Shown here piece by piece: positions 1 to 9,052 of a stretch of 64,000 nt of DNA. Positions within the stretch are counted from its first letter, which is position 1. Every line of letters begins with the position of its first letter. Where the stretch lies: the NCBI GenBank assembly GCA_947501635.1, contig CANMWT010000010.1:1-64000 (forward strand), written 5' to 3'. Source of the stretch: an uncultured Roseobacter sp. (GTDB taxonomy: Bacteria; Pseudomonadota; Alphaproteobacteria; Rhodobacterales; Rhodobacteraceae). The notes under the pieces are model-generated. The model was not told the origin of the DNA. It did no database searches and saw only the letters and a list, made by a program, of their open reading frames with translations. Position numbers and translations under genes: made by a program.

Positions 1-120
1 TAAACTAAAACAGAAACCGAACCAGAGCCTCCGCTACGAAAACGCCTCTGCATTCCGGAAAACTCTGACGACGGACACATCGGGGTATCACTGTTTTTTG
101 CCGAAATCTCGGGTTCTGCT

Positions 121-1065
121 GTGGCAGATGTTGCCGCGATGGGGTCTGTTATGATCCCACAGATGAAAAAACGCGGCTATTCCGGCGCTTTTGCGGCGGC
201 GGTGACATCCTCGTCTGCGTCACTGGCCATTATCATCCCGCCGTCTATTCCCATGATCCTTTATGCGACATCCGCCAACGTGTCGGTGGAGCAGCTTTTC
301 GTCGCGGGCGTCGTTCCGGGATTGTTGGGTGCTGCCGGCCTGATGGGGGTCTCATACTATTTTGCGGTGCGCTATGACCTGCCGCGCGAAGAGGCTTTCT
401 CTGGTCGTCGTCTGTGGGAGACTTTCGTAGATGCGCTGCCAACCTTCGCACTGCCCGTTATCATCCTTGGTGGTATCTTTGGCGGCTATGTAACGGCGAC
501 CGAAGCTGCGGGCCTTGCTGTTCTTGCGGCAATCGCGATCAGCCTGTGGTACCGTCAGGTGGACCTAAAGCACCTGCAACGCGCGATGCTTGATGGTGGG
601 ATGCAAACCGCCGTTGTCATGCTGCTGGTGGCGGCATCTGTTGTGATGGGCGGGTTTCTCACACGCGCGCAATACCCGCAAGAGCTGGCTGCTGGCATCC
701 TCAGCATCACCGAAAACAAGTGGCTGATCCTTCTGATCCTGAACTTTTTCTTCCTGATTATCGGCTTCTTCCTGCACTCTGCGGCAGCGATCATTCTGGT
801 GGTGCCGATCGTGATCCCCTTGATCGACGCCGTGGGCATCAACCCGATCCACTTTGGTCTGGTGGTCACGCTGAACCTTGCCATCGGACAACAAACCCCG
901 CCTGTGGCGAGCGTGTTGATTACGGCCTGTGCGGTGGCAAGGGCAAATATCTGGGACGTAACCAAAGTCAACATCTACTTCATTGCGGTTCTTCTGGCTG
1001 TATTGCTGATGTGTACCTACATCCCGTCGATCCCGCTGTTTCTGGTAGAATACTTTTACGGATGA
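121..1065 (+). CDS. TRAP transporter large permease (DctM type), 5'-truncated
   Basis: The large membrane subunit of a tripartite (TRAP) uptake system forms the sodium-driven channel for an organic acid delivered by a periplasmic binding protein. The 314 residues are hydrophobic throughout and carry the family's SGSAVADVAAMG segment, a PPSIPMI helix break and a closing GQQTPP loop. DctM proteins are normally about 425 residues, so roughly the first 100 are missing. The frame is open back to a stop at 1-3, and family-like sequence begins only near position 85. The residues before that (acidic and proline-rich) do not look like DctM, and no upstream frame restores it. The GTG at 121 is simply the first start codon in frame, and it lies inside the conserved segment. 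This is either a broken gene or a junction at the window edge. No small permease (DctQ) or binding protein is visible. Confidence 0.8.
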   Translation: MADVAAMGSVMIPQMKKRGYSGAFAAAVTSSSASLAIIIPPSIPMILYATSANVSVEQLFVAGVVPGLLGAAGLMGVSYYFAVRYDLPREEAFSGRRLWETFVDALPTFALPVIILGGIFGGYVTATEAAGLAVLAAIAISLWYRQVDLKHLQRAMLDGGMQTAVVMLLVAASVVMGGFLTRAQYPQELAAGILSITENKWLILLILNFFFLIIGFFLHSAAAIILVVPIVIPLIDAVGINPIHFGLVVTLNLAIGQQTPPVASVLITACAVARANIWDVTKVNIYFIAVLLAVLLMCTYIPSIPLFLVEYFYG

Positions 1066-1118
1066 CCCATAGCGCCTGCGCCTAACTTTGGCGCAGGCTG
1101 CCGGAGGAAAGCCCCAAG

Positions 1119-1538
1119 ATGAACCTTGAACTTGCGAACGCCTTGATAACCGCAGCGCTGGAGTATCGGCGCGCGAATGGGCTGAAGCCTCTGACGATCG
1201 CCGTGATTGATGCAGGTGGCCACTTGGTGGCCCTGCAACGAGAGGATGGAACCAGCAACCTTCGCGCGGAAATCGCGCAAGGAAAGGCGAAGGGTGCGGT
1301 TGCGATGGGCTTGGGCTCGCGCGCCTTGTTCCGTCGCGCACAAGAGCAGCCTTATTTTATCGACGCAATGAATGCGTTGAACGCAGGGGCGCTTGTCCCG
1401 GTGCCCGGGGGTGTTCTTATTCTTAAAGACAGTGCGTTAATCGGCGCAATTGGCATTACAGGCGACAGCTCAGACAGAGATGAAGCCTGCGCGGTGGCCG
1501 CCATCGAAAAGCAAGGTTTGACCGCCAACGCAGGCTGA
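1119..1538 (+). CDS. GlcG/HbpS-family (DUF336) protein
   Basis: This 139-residue protein matches the GlcG/HbpS fold (old DUF336). Visible hallmarks are an N-terminal helix, the strand IAVIDAGGHLVALQREDG, a glycine/alanine-rich middle and the PVPGGVLI turn near residue 92. Members are small cytoplasmic or secreted proteins; some bind haem or cobalamin, and others sit next to glycolate or TRAP-transport genes with no assigned reaction. The start is supported by GGAGGAA about ten bases upstream. It follows the TRAP permease by 53 bases on the same strand, so it is probably co-transcribed and linked to the same substrate. The exact function is unknown. Confidence 0.8.
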   Translation: MNLELANALITAALEYRRANGLKPLTIAVIDAGGHLVALQREDGTSNLRAEIAQGKAKGAVAMGLGSRALFRRAQEQPYFIDAMNALNAGALVPVPGGVLILKDSALIGAIGITGDSSDRDEACAVAAIEKQGLTANAG

Positions 1539-1770
1539 TGACGCGCTCGACTGGTGGCGCATACGGACTCAGACTAGGATGTCTTGACAGGGCCAAAGCA
1601 CATCAGATCCTAAACCACCCAACGTTTTTCATATGTCATCTGACACAAGCGCCGAACCCAAAAGTATCGGACGAAATCGCGCCGCGCCAAATCCATTGAC
1701 ATATCTCAAAGCACAATAGTGCCGGGTGGGCTACTGCGGGCTTGTGTATCGCAGTGCGGGAAACAGTCAG

Positions 1771-2766
1771 ATGAACAACCCAACAAAGACGATTATCGTG
1801 ATCGGCGTTTTGCTGGTGGCCGCGGTTGGTGCAACGCTCTATTTCGCGAACCCGGGGGATACGCTGCCCGAGGGCTTTGCGCAGGGCAATGGCCGGATCG
1901 AAGCAGAGCAAATCGAAATCGCGCCGACACTTGCCGGGCGCGTGGGGCAGGTCATGGCCAGCGAAGGCAGTCTTGTAGCCCCTGACGATGTTCTGGTTGT
2001 GATGGATACTGATGAGCTTTCCGCCGCGCTCGACAGAGCCGAAGCGGAAGTTGCACTGGCGCGGCAGTCAAAAGCGGAGGCGCAAGCTGTGGTGATCCAG
2101 CGCGAGAGCGAGCAGCGCCGCGCTAAACATGAGCTGGACCGCGCAACAGCTTTGCTGGCCAGTGACAACATGTCCGAAACCGTCTTTGAGGCGCGCGAAA
2201 CCGCCTTTCTGGTTGCGGATGCAGTCTTGGGCGCGGCACGGGCGCGTGTCGCCACGGCCGACAGTAGTATCGCTGCAGCCGAAGCGGAGGCCCGCAGGAT
2301 CGGCGAACAGATAAAGGACAGCTCTTTGGTGGCGCCTGCCGCAGGGCGCGTTCTCTACCGCCTGGCCGAACCCGGTGAGGTCGTGGGCGCAGGTGCGCCG
2401 ATACTCACTCTGCTCAGCCTTGAAAAAGTCTATATGGATGTCTTCCTGCCAGCACGCGAGGCCGGACTTTTGCGTATCGGAGCCGAGGCGCGGATCGTGC
2501 TGGATGCCTTGCCGGACTATGCTATCCCGGCAACAGTTTCCTTTGTCTCGCCCGAAGCGCAGTTCACGCCAAAACAGGTCGAGACCGTCAGCGAAAGAGA
2601 GCAACTGGTTTTCCGCGTCCGTGTGCGCATTCCGCAAGAGCTTATCATGGGGCGGATCGAACACGTGAAGACAGGGCTGCGCGGGGTGGCTTATGTGCGC
2701 CTTGACCGGCAGAGCGACTGGCCCGAGGCGTTTGAACGGCGCATTCCGCCCGAGTTGTTCGAATGA
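1771..2766 (+). CDS. HlyD-family membrane fusion protein (YhiI-like)
   Basis: This is the periplasmic adaptor of an ABC exporter, linking the inner-membrane pump to the outer membrane. The 331-residue product starts with a single membrane anchor (about residues 6-25), then a biotinyl/lipoyl-like strand set (AQGNGRIEAEQIEIAP), a long alanine/glutamate-rich coiled coil (about 75-170) and a returning lipoyl half (DSSLVAPAAGRVLYRLAEPG). The ATG at 1771 is preferred because an upstream GTG (1726) would add residues before the anchor and has no better ribosome site. Its stop overlaps the start of the ABC gene by four bases (ATGA), so the two are translationally coupled. The order HlyD, double-ATPase fusion, permease matches the E. 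coli yhiI-rbbA-yhhJ cluster. Confidence 0.87.
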   Translation: MNNPTKTIIVIGVLLVAAVGATLYFANPGDTLPEGFAQGNGRIEAEQIEIAPTLAGRVGQVMASEGSLVAPDDVLVVMDTDELSAALDRAEAEVALARQSKAEAQAVVIQRESEQRRAKHELDRATALLASDNMSETVFEARETAFLVADAVLGAARARVATADSSIAAAEAEARRIGEQIKDSSLVAPAAGRVLYRLAEPGEVVGAGAPILTLLSLEKVYMDVFLPAREAGLLRIGAEARIVLDALPDYAIPATVSFVSPEAQFTPKQVETVSEREQLVFRVRVRIPQELIMGRIEHVKTGLRGVAYVRLDRQSDWPEAFERRIPPELFE

Positions 2767-5459
2767 CACGCGTGCCAGAGGGTTCTGTCATTCAAATCCG
2801 CAATGTTGTGCATCGCTATGGCAAACAGCTGGCGTTGGAGGATTTGTCACTGGAACTGCCGGCGGGCAAACTTATAGGGTTCATTGGTCCTGACGGCGTT
2901 GGAAAATCGACGCTTCTTGGTTTGATAACCGGCGCAAAGAAGCTTCAATCCGGCACGCTTGAGGTGATGGGCGGGGCAATCGATGATGTGGCGCACAGGC
3001 AGCGCATTTGTCCTGCCATTGCCTTCATGCCGCAGGGATTGGGGCGCAACCTTTATGCGGAACTATCAGTTCGTGAGAACCTTGAGTTTTTCTCGCGGCT
3101 GTTCGGCCAGGGGGCGCAGGACCGTGACGCGCGGATCAAGGCGCTGTTGACGGCAACCGGGTTGCTGCCTTTTGCAGACAGGTTGATGGGGCGTCTTTCG
3201 GGGGGCATGAAACAGAAACTTGGGCTGTGCTGTGCGTTGATCCATGACCCGAAACTGCTTGTTTTAGACGAGCCGACGACGGGCGTGGATCCTTTGGCGC
3301 GCCGTCAGTTCTGGGCGCTGATCGCTGAGATCAGGCGCCAGTCCCCCGCACTCACTGTGCTGGTTTCGACGGCCTACATGGAAGAGGCTCAGAGCTTTGA
3401 CTGGATCGTTGCCATGGACGAAGGGCATATCCTGTTTGAGGGGCCGCCGCGTCGTCTGCAAGGTGGCGCGCAGGATATTGAACTGGCGTATCGGCAGTTG
3501 CAGGCGCAGGGGGCTGCTGAGGTGGTTCCGGTCAAAACACCTGCGCCAGACAACGACGGCCCGCCTGTGATCGTGGCGCGTGGATTGACCCGCCGGTTCG
3601 GCGATTTCACAGCGGTGGACAATGTGGATTTCTCGATCAATCGCGGTGAAATCTTTGGATTTCTGGGCTCTAACGGGTGTGGAAAGTCGACGACTATGAA
3701 GATGCTGACGGGCCTGCTGCCTGTCAGTTCGGGCGATGCGCATCTGTTTGGCAAAACGATCGATGCGCGCAACCGCAAACTGCGTCACCAGATCGGGTAC
3801 ATGAGCCAGGCGTTTTCGCTTTATAGCGAATTGACGGTGTGGCAGAACTTGCAGCTGCACGCCCGGGTTTTCGCGATCCGCGATGTGGAGCAGCGGATCG
3901 TGGAGTTGTCGGATGCATTCGGGCTGAATGCCTATCGCGATACGCTTGCAGCCGCTTTGCCGCTGGGGATCAAGCAGCGGCTGTCTTTGGCAGTGGCTGT
4001 AATACACCGACCACAGGTGCTGATCCTTGATGAGCCCACGTCGGGCGTTGATCCGCAAGCGCGCGATGCGTTCTGGGCGTTGCTGATTGATCTGTCGCGC
4101 AAGGACGGCGTCACGATTTTCGTGTCGACGCATTTCATGCGCGAGGCGGAAAGATGCGATCGGGTGTCTTTCATGCATGCAGGTCGCGTACTGGCCGAAG
4201 GCACACCGGATGATTTGATGGCGTCGCGATCAGCCACGACGCTGGAAGAAGCCTTCATCGATATTCTGCAAGAGGCCGAGCCGCCGCAACAGGTCGTCGC
4301 GCCGCAGAAAACCGCGCGTATTGAAGTGTCCGAACACCCCAGTGGCTTTACTCGCATGCTTGCCTATGCGCGCCGCGAAACGGTCGAGATACTGCGCGAC
4401 AGGGTGCGTCTGGCCTTTGCTTTTATGGGCTCTGTCATTTTGATGCTGGTCTTCTGTTTCGGCATTACGCTGGACATTGACGCGTTGGATTTTGCCGTTC
4501 TTGACCTGTCCCAAAGTCCAGAGAGCAGGGCCTATATCTCTGAAATCGAAGGGTCGCGCTATTTCAATGCTACTGCGCCCCTTTCAAGTGCGTCCGAGGG
4601 GCGTAAGCGGTTGATTGCCGGAGATGTCTCGCTCGTGGTTGAATTGCCGCCTGACTTCGGACGAAAACTGCGTGCCGGCGAGGATACCGAAGTTCTGGCC
4701 ACCGTGGATGGCGCCATACCGTTCAAAGGCGAGACAGTCGAAGGGTATGTCGCAGGCTTGCATCAGACTTTTCTGGACACACAGGCGCGCGAGAGCGGCG
4801 TCAGTTTTTCGCAAATTGCGCAAATCGAGCCGCGGTTTCGGTACAATCAGAGTTTTGAGAGCATCACCGCAATGGCACCGGCCATGCCAGCAATTCTGCT
4901 TATCATGCTGCCTGCTGTGTTGATGGCGGTCAGCGTGGCGCGCGAAAGGGAGTTGGGGTCGGTCACCAATTTCTATGTGACCCCGACGACGCGTCTGGAG
5001 TTTCTGGTAGGCAAGCAGCTTCCTTATATCGTTATCGCTTTCGTAAATTTTTTGATCCTCACATGGATGACAATCGTGGTCTTTGGCGTGCCGCTGAAGG
5101 GAAATCCGGTTCCGCTTGCCGTCGGGGCCTTGCTCTATGTCTGGGCCACGACGTCTTATGGCCTTGTGATTGCGACCATGACGTCAAGCCAGGTGGCGGC
5201 GACCTTTGCCACCGCAATCGCATCGGTTGTCCCGACGATTCAGTTCTCCGGTCTGCTGCAGCCGGTGTCGACGCTTGAGGGCGGGGCACAGACCATCGGA
5301 AGCCTGTGGCCCGCGTCTTACTTTCTGCATCTGAATGTAGGGTCTTTCGCCAAGGGATTGGGGTGGGAGGCGTTGTCATCCGATATTCTGGCGCTCGCCT
5401 GTTTTGGTCCGGTGCTGACGGGAATTGCGGTGCTTTCACTGCGTGCGCAGGAGAAATAG
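2763..5459 (+). CDS. RbbA/YhiH-like ABC transporter: two ATPase domains fused to a permease
   Basis: This 898-residue fusion has two nucleotide-binding domains followed by an ABC-2 type membrane domain. NBD1 has Walker A at 42-50 (GPDGVGKST), signature LSGG at 145-148 and Walker B at about 165-170. NBD2 has Walker A at 302-310 (GSNGCGKST) and Walker B at about 419-424. The motifs are asymmetric: NBD1 has STAYMEEA where the switch histidine should be, while NBD2 keeps STHFMREA but has LPLG in place of LSGG. Pairing NBD2's Walker motifs with NBD1's signature would give one working ATP site and one degenerate one. The membrane domain begins near residue 550 with one helix, then a large periplasmic loop, then a five-helix bundle. 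E. coli RbbA (about 911 residues) is the closest model; it has been linked to ribosomes, but the neighbours here point to an efflux pump. Confidence 0.88.
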   Translation: MTRVPEGSVIQIRNVVHRYGKQLALEDLSLELPAGKLIGFIGPDGVGKSTLLGLITGAKKLQSGTLEVMGGAIDDVAHRQRICPAIAFMPQGLGRNLYAELSVRENLEFFSRLFGQGAQDRDARIKALLTATGLLPFADRLMGRLSGGMKQKLGLCCALIHDPKLLVLDEPTTGVDPLARRQFWALIAEIRRQSPALTVLVSTAYMEEAQSFDWIVAMDEGHILFEGPPRRLQGGAQDIELAYRQLQAQGAAEVVPVKTPAPDNDGPPVIVARGLTRRFGDFTAVDNVDFSINRGEIFGFLGSNGCGKSTTMKMLTGLLPVSSGDAHLFGKTIDARNRKLRHQIGYMSQAFSLYSELTVWQNLQLHARVFAIRDVEQRIVELSDAFGLNAYRDTLAAALPLGIKQRLSLAVAVIHRPQVLILDEPTSGVDPQARDAFWALLIDLSRKDGVTIFVSTHFMREAERCDRVSFMHAGRVLAEGTPDDLMASRSATTLEEAFIDILQEAEPPQQVVAPQKTARIEVSEHPSGFTRMLAYARRETVEILRDRVRLAFAFMGSVILMLVFCFGITLDIDALDFAVLDLSQSPESRAYISEIEGSRYFNATAPLSSASEGRKRLIAGDVSLVVELPPDFGRKLRAGEDTEVLATVDGAIPFKGETVEGYVAGLHQTFLDTQARESGVSFSQIAQIEPRFRYNQSFESITAMAPAMPAILLIMLPAVLMAVSVARERELGSVTNFYVTPTTRLEFLVGKQLPYIVIAFVNFLILTWMTIVVFGVPLKGNPVPLAVGALLYVWATTSYGLVIATMTSSQVAATFATAIASVVPTIQFSGLLQPVSTLEGGAQTIGSLWPASYFLHLNVGSFAKGLGWEALSSDILALACFGPVLTGIAVLSLRAQEK

Positions 5460-6575
5460 ATGCAGCGGCTGGTCATCATTTTCTGGCTGGGTTTGAAGGA
5501 GATCATCAGTCTGCGCCACGACTGGGTGATGATGGCCCTTTTGGTGTGGTCGTTCACGCTTGCGCCGGTGATGGAGGCCACGGGTGTTGCAAACTCGGTC
5601 AATAACGCATCGATCGCTTTTGCGGATGAAGACAACTCTCCGCTGTCGCGCGCGCTGGCCACCGCCTTTTTCCCACCAGAGTTCCAGCCCGTTGTGCAAA
5701 TTGCACCGGGAACAGGTCCGGACCTGATGGATCAGGGGAAGTTTCTGTTCGTGGTCGCCGTTCCGCCCGGGTTTGAAAAAGACCTGCGCGCCGGACGCGG
5801 GCCCGAGATTCAGGTGCTGATCGACGCCACTGCAATGGAGCAGGCTGGCATCGGCGCAAGCTATATCTCCAGCATATTAGGCACGGAAATCAGCCGTTTT
5901 GCAGCGGGCGCGGATTTAACAGAAAATACAGGTGTCGGTTTGATCTTGCAAAGCGCGTTCAATCCGAACCGCGATACAGTGCGTTTTGCTGGGATTGTGG
6001 CGCTGATCGGGCAGATCATGTGGCTTACCACGATCCTGACGGGGGCTGCTATGATCCGCGAGAGGGAGCATGGCACCATTGAGCATCTGCTGGCGATGCC
6101 GATTGCGCCTTTTGATATCGCGGTGGCCAAAATCTGGTCTAACGCCGCCGTTGTTCTGATGGCGGCGGCCTTGTCGTTGACCTTTGTGATGCAGGGTGCG
6201 CTGGGGATCGAGATTGCGGGCTCCAAAACGCTGTTTCTGTTTGGCACCGCGCTTTTTCTTTTCACGGCCACGGCCATGGGCGTGTTTTTGGCAACCATTG
6301 CACGTTCAATGGCGCAGTTTGCGCTTTTGGTCATGCTGGTGGTTTTGCCTATGCTGATGCTCTCTGGCGGAGAAACGCCGGTCGAAGGTCAGCCGCCCTG
6401 GCTGCAGGCGGGCACCCTTTTTCTGCCGTCGCGGCATTATATGGCGGCCAGTCAGGCCGTTGTGTTCAAAGGTGCCGGATTTGATGTCATCTGGCCGGAG
6501 CTTTTGTGGATGGGCGTTCTGGGCGCGCTGCTGCTGAGCGCGAGCCTTGTGCTGTTTCGCCGCTCTGTTGACTGA
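5460..6575 (+). CDS. ABC-2 type permease (YhhJ-like)
   Basis: This 371-residue membrane subunit pairs with the upstream fusion protein. It has one N-terminal helix, an extracytoplasmic domain (about residues 45-170) and five to six C-terminal helices. The first C-terminal helix contains IREREHGTIEHLLAMPI, the usual coupling segment of ABC-2 permeases (compare ARERELGSVTNFYVTPT in the upstream fusion). The ATG follows the previous stop directly, with a GGAGAAAT-like ribosome site inside the upstream gene. It is the last gene of the operon. The substrate is unknown. Confidence 0.87.
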   Translation: MQRLVIIFWLGLKEIISLRHDWVMMALLVWSFTLAPVMEATGVANSVNNASIAFADEDNSPLSRALATAFFPPEFQPVVQIAPGTGPDLMDQGKFLFVVAVPPGFEKDLRAGRGPEIQVLIDATAMEQAGIGASYISSILGTEISRFAAGADLTENTGVGLILQSAFNPNRDTVRFAGIVALIGQIMWLTTILTGAAMIREREHGTIEHLLAMPIAPFDIAVAKIWSNAAVVLMAAALSLTFVMQGALGIEIAGSKTLFLFGTALFLFTATAMGVFLATIARSMAQFALLVMLVVLPMLMLSGGETPVEGQPPWLQAGTLFLPSRHYMAASQAVVFKGAGFDVIWPELLWMGVLGALLLSASLVLFRRSVD

Positions 6576-7534
6576 AGACGCTGTGATAGCCGGCAGGTGC
6601 TAATTCTGGTCTGAGCGGATCGTGCGGGCGCGTAGACCTGCCACGACGGAACCTGCCGCTTCCAATTTTCGCATTTGGTGCACTAAGAGCGGATGGATCC
6701 TGGATCGTTGCGAAGGTACGGTGCTCTTTGTGCGCATCCGCCCATCTTTGCCGCAGCTTGGGATCGCCGACACCTCAGACCAGATCGCGAACATATCGCC
6801 GCGCCAGAGAGTATGGTCTGTGTGCCCGTGGCGAACGGTGGCATCGCTTTGGAGGCGATGGCGCCGCTTTTTGCGGGGCAAAAACAAAGGGTTCTTTCGC
6901 GTGCCACGCAGAGCGGTTTCAAGCTCTTGTCCCAACCGCAAGCGGGGGTGCCTTTGACAAGTATGCCGCTGGTCGCGCCCCACCCAGTGACACTTGATCA
7001 GATCGCGGCGACGCACCATATCACCTGCGCAAAGTATTACGAACCACTCGAAACCCTGCCTTTTGTAGACAGTCTTTTTGCTCGGCTGGTAAACGTGCCC
7101 TGCCATCCCGGGATCGCGGCGCTGACTGATCACCAAATCCTGCAAGACCTTTCCTTGATTCCCACGACACAGGCTAAGCCTGCAAAAGACCTGCTATACC
7201 CAGCGCGCGTGGCGCGTTCAGGGACGCGCGGGTTTTCTGTTTTTGTGACGTCGAAAGTGAGCGCCATGCCGACATGGTCAACGCTCCGTTGGCCGTGCCA
7301 AAAAGCAACCGTAGTCCTGTCCAGTCTTCAGGAGAGCGTACCGGAGTGAGTAAAATCCGTGTCCGGTTGAGTGTTTTGGTGCGCTCTTCTCCTTCCAGCC
7401 CAGCCGATATCGTTTTGATGGTGATGCCGCTGTGCGGACGCGCATTGGACGCATGTCTGCAAAGCGCGGGGAGGGCGCGCCTTGGCAGGAACGCCGCTGC
7501 CATTTTCCCAAAGACATGCTAGGTTTCAACCAAG
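6576..7534. other. 959-bp stretch without a recognisable gene
   Basis: Open frames exist on both strands (the longest runs 6693-7349 on the plus strand), but none has a convincing ribosome site, a recognisable domain or normal amino-acid composition. The plus-strand frames are rich in Cys, Arg, His and Trp, as expected for out-of-phase reading of GC-rich DNA. It may be a decayed gene or the 5' region of the downstream antiporter. A GC-rich hairpin with a T-rich tail lies at 7204-7243. Confidence 0.4.
7204..7243 (+). terminator. Possible intrinsic terminator
   Basis: CGCGCGT (7204-7210) can pair with ACGCGCG (7224-7230) around a 13-base loop. GGTTTTCTGTTTTTG follows. The geometry fits a Rho-independent terminator on the plus strand, but no gene is recognised immediately upstream, so its target is unclear. 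Confidence 0.4.
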
Positions 7535-8707
7535 ATGGATGAGGCGTTCTTTTTTATCGTGCTCGGGTTGCTTTTCTGGGCAGGACTGACAGCCGACCAG
7601 TTGGGCAGGCTTACTCGGTTGCCGCGGGTAACCATGCTGCTTTTGATTGGCATTCTGACCGGAAACGCCGGTTTTGGTTTGGTCCCCGACGCTGTCCTCG
7701 CGTGGTTTGATGCGATATCCATCATCGCCCTTACCATGGTTGCTTTCCTGTTGGGGGGTGCATTGACCAAGGAAAACCTGCTGGGGCACGGGCGCGAGAT
7801 ACTCGTGATCTCACTTTCCATCGTTTGCTTTACTCTTGTCATCATTACAGCAGGTCTGACGCTTGCCGGGTTGCCATTTGGACTGGCCTTGATCCTTGGC
7901 GCGATTGCCACGGCAACGGCACCCGCGGCTATGTTGGATGTGATCGGGCAGTCGGGCATCAGCAACGGCTTTACAAAAACGCTCAAAGGTATCGTGGCCA
8001 TTGACGATGCCTGGGGGCTGGTTGTGTTCAGCCTGGTCGTTGTCTTCGTCAGCCAGACCGACGGGTGGGCGGGGGTATTGGCAGGCGCCTTGGTTGATCT
8101 GGGGGGCGGATTGCTGCTGGGCGGTTGCATTGGCGCTTTGGCCGCGGGCATGACGGGACGCTTGCAGCCCGGTGCCCCGACGCAAGCCGAAGCGATCGGC
8201 GTGGTGTTTCTGACGGCAGGCTTGTCTTTGTGGCTTGAGGTGTCCTTTCTAGTATCGGGAATGACAGCGGGGGCCATCGTAGCCAATTTTGCGCGCCACC
8301 ATGACCGGGCTTTTCATGAAATCGAAAACATCCAATGGCCCTTTATGATCCTGTTTTTCATCCTGGGCGGTGCAACATTCGAGTTGGACGCTTTGCTGGC
8401 GCTTGGGTGGGGCGGTGTCTTGTATGTGCTGTTGCGTACGCTGGCGCGACTTGCGGGGGGATTTGCTGGCGCACAACTCGCGGGCAGTCCGCCGGCAGAG
8501 GCCGCATGGTACGGTCCCGCACTTTTGCCGCAGGCCGGCGTTGCCGTCGGTATGGCGCTTGTGGCCGGTGAGGCATTTCCACATTGGGCGCCCACCATCA
8601 TGGCCTTCACCATATCGGCCACGATCTTTTTCGAGTTGCTGGGCCCACCGGTTACGCTGACGGCGATCCGGCGGGTGTACCGTGCCGGGGTAGATGCCGG
8701 CCATTGA
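7535..8707 (+). CDS. Cation:proton antiporter (Na+/H+ exchanger family, CPA2-like)
   Basis: This inner-membrane exchanger has 390 residues and about 12 predicted helices. Family motifs are visible: GAIATATAPAAMLDV near residue 126, and KGIVAIDDAWGLVVF, whose paired aspartates sit in the core helix that carries the cation site. Such proteins swap Na+ or K+ for protons to control pH and salt. There is no C-terminal TrkA-N domain, so it is the short form. No partner genes are adjacent: a poorly coding stretch lies upstream and a regulated B12-domain gene downstream. The ion it moves cannot be read from sequence. Confidence 0.85.
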   Translation: MDEAFFFIVLGLLFWAGLTADQLGRLTRLPRVTMLLLIGILTGNAGFGLVPDAVLAWFDAISIIALTMVAFLLGGALTKENLLGHGREILVISLSIVCFTLVIITAGLTLAGLPFGLALILGAIATATAPAAMLDVIGQSGISNGFTKTLKGIVAIDDAWGLVVFSLVVVFVSQTDGWAGVLAGALVDLGGGLLLGGCIGALAAGMTGRLQPGAPTQAEAIGVVFLTAGLSLWLEVSFLVSGMTAGAIVANFARHHDRAFHEIENIQWPFMILFFILGGATFELDALLALGWGGVLYVLLRTLARLAGGFAGAQLAGSPPAEAAWYGPALLPQAGVAVGMALVAGEAFPHWAPTIMAFTISATIFFELLGPPVTLTAIRRVYRAGVDAGH

Positions 8708-8953
8708 AACGGGTAGTCTGCTTGCCGGGATTTTGCGTTCGCTTCTGTGCTGATGAAAAGGCGGCCGGTGCGCGCCGCAGCCGCGCTAGGCTTTTATCCG
8801 CCACTTCGAGACAAGGGGACAAATGATCCCGAGGCCGATACGACCTGTTTATCAGAAGATTTTTTGGTCTTATTTCCAATGCGCTACAGCGTATTCCTCA
8901 CGTTTCGGCACGTCGATGACGCCGAATGGGATCTGCCAGGTACCCGCTGGTGG

Positions 8954-8971
8954 TGTAAGTTGAAGTTGACA
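8954..8971. promoter_or_regulatory. PpsR/CrtJ-type operator (TGT-N12-ACA)
   Basis: TGT at 8954-8956 and ACA at 8969-8971 are separated by exactly 12 bases, the recognition rule of the photosynthesis repressor PpsR/CrtJ. The right half overlaps a TTGACA -35 box, where repressor binding would block transcription. At equal base frequencies one such site is expected per 4096 positions, or about 0.08 in this 345-base gap. The placement makes it more than a bare motif hit. Confidence 0.5.
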
Positions 8972-8995
8972 CCGCTGACCAGTCCGCCCTAGGAT
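8966..8995 (+). promoter_or_regulatory. Sigma-70-type promoter of the B12-domain gene
   Basis: TTGACA (8966-8971) and TAGGAT (8990-8995) are 18 bases apart, 57 bases before the ATG at 9053. The rest of the 8708-9052 gap shows nothing else I can name. Confidence 0.5.
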
Positions 8996-9052
8996 TAATA
9001 GCGGCCAAATTTTCAAGAAATACTGTTTTTGTGCTCAGGCAAGGGGGGGCAA

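Noticed and set aside
1696-1718. TTGACA upstream of the HlyD gene as a promoter
   Set aside because: No acceptable -10 box lies 16-18 bases downstream.
3264-4178. 304-residue minus-strand frame inside the RbbA-like gene
   Set aside because: It is the mirror of a strongly conserved ATPase region, with no start signal.
7174-7243. tmRNA or other structured RNA at the GC-rich hairpin
   Set aside because: No tRNA-like ends, tag frame or conserved RNA motif could be found.
6693-7349. Possible 218-residue plus-strand gene
   Set aside because: No family match, no ribosome site and atypical composition; kept only as part of an unexplained stretch.
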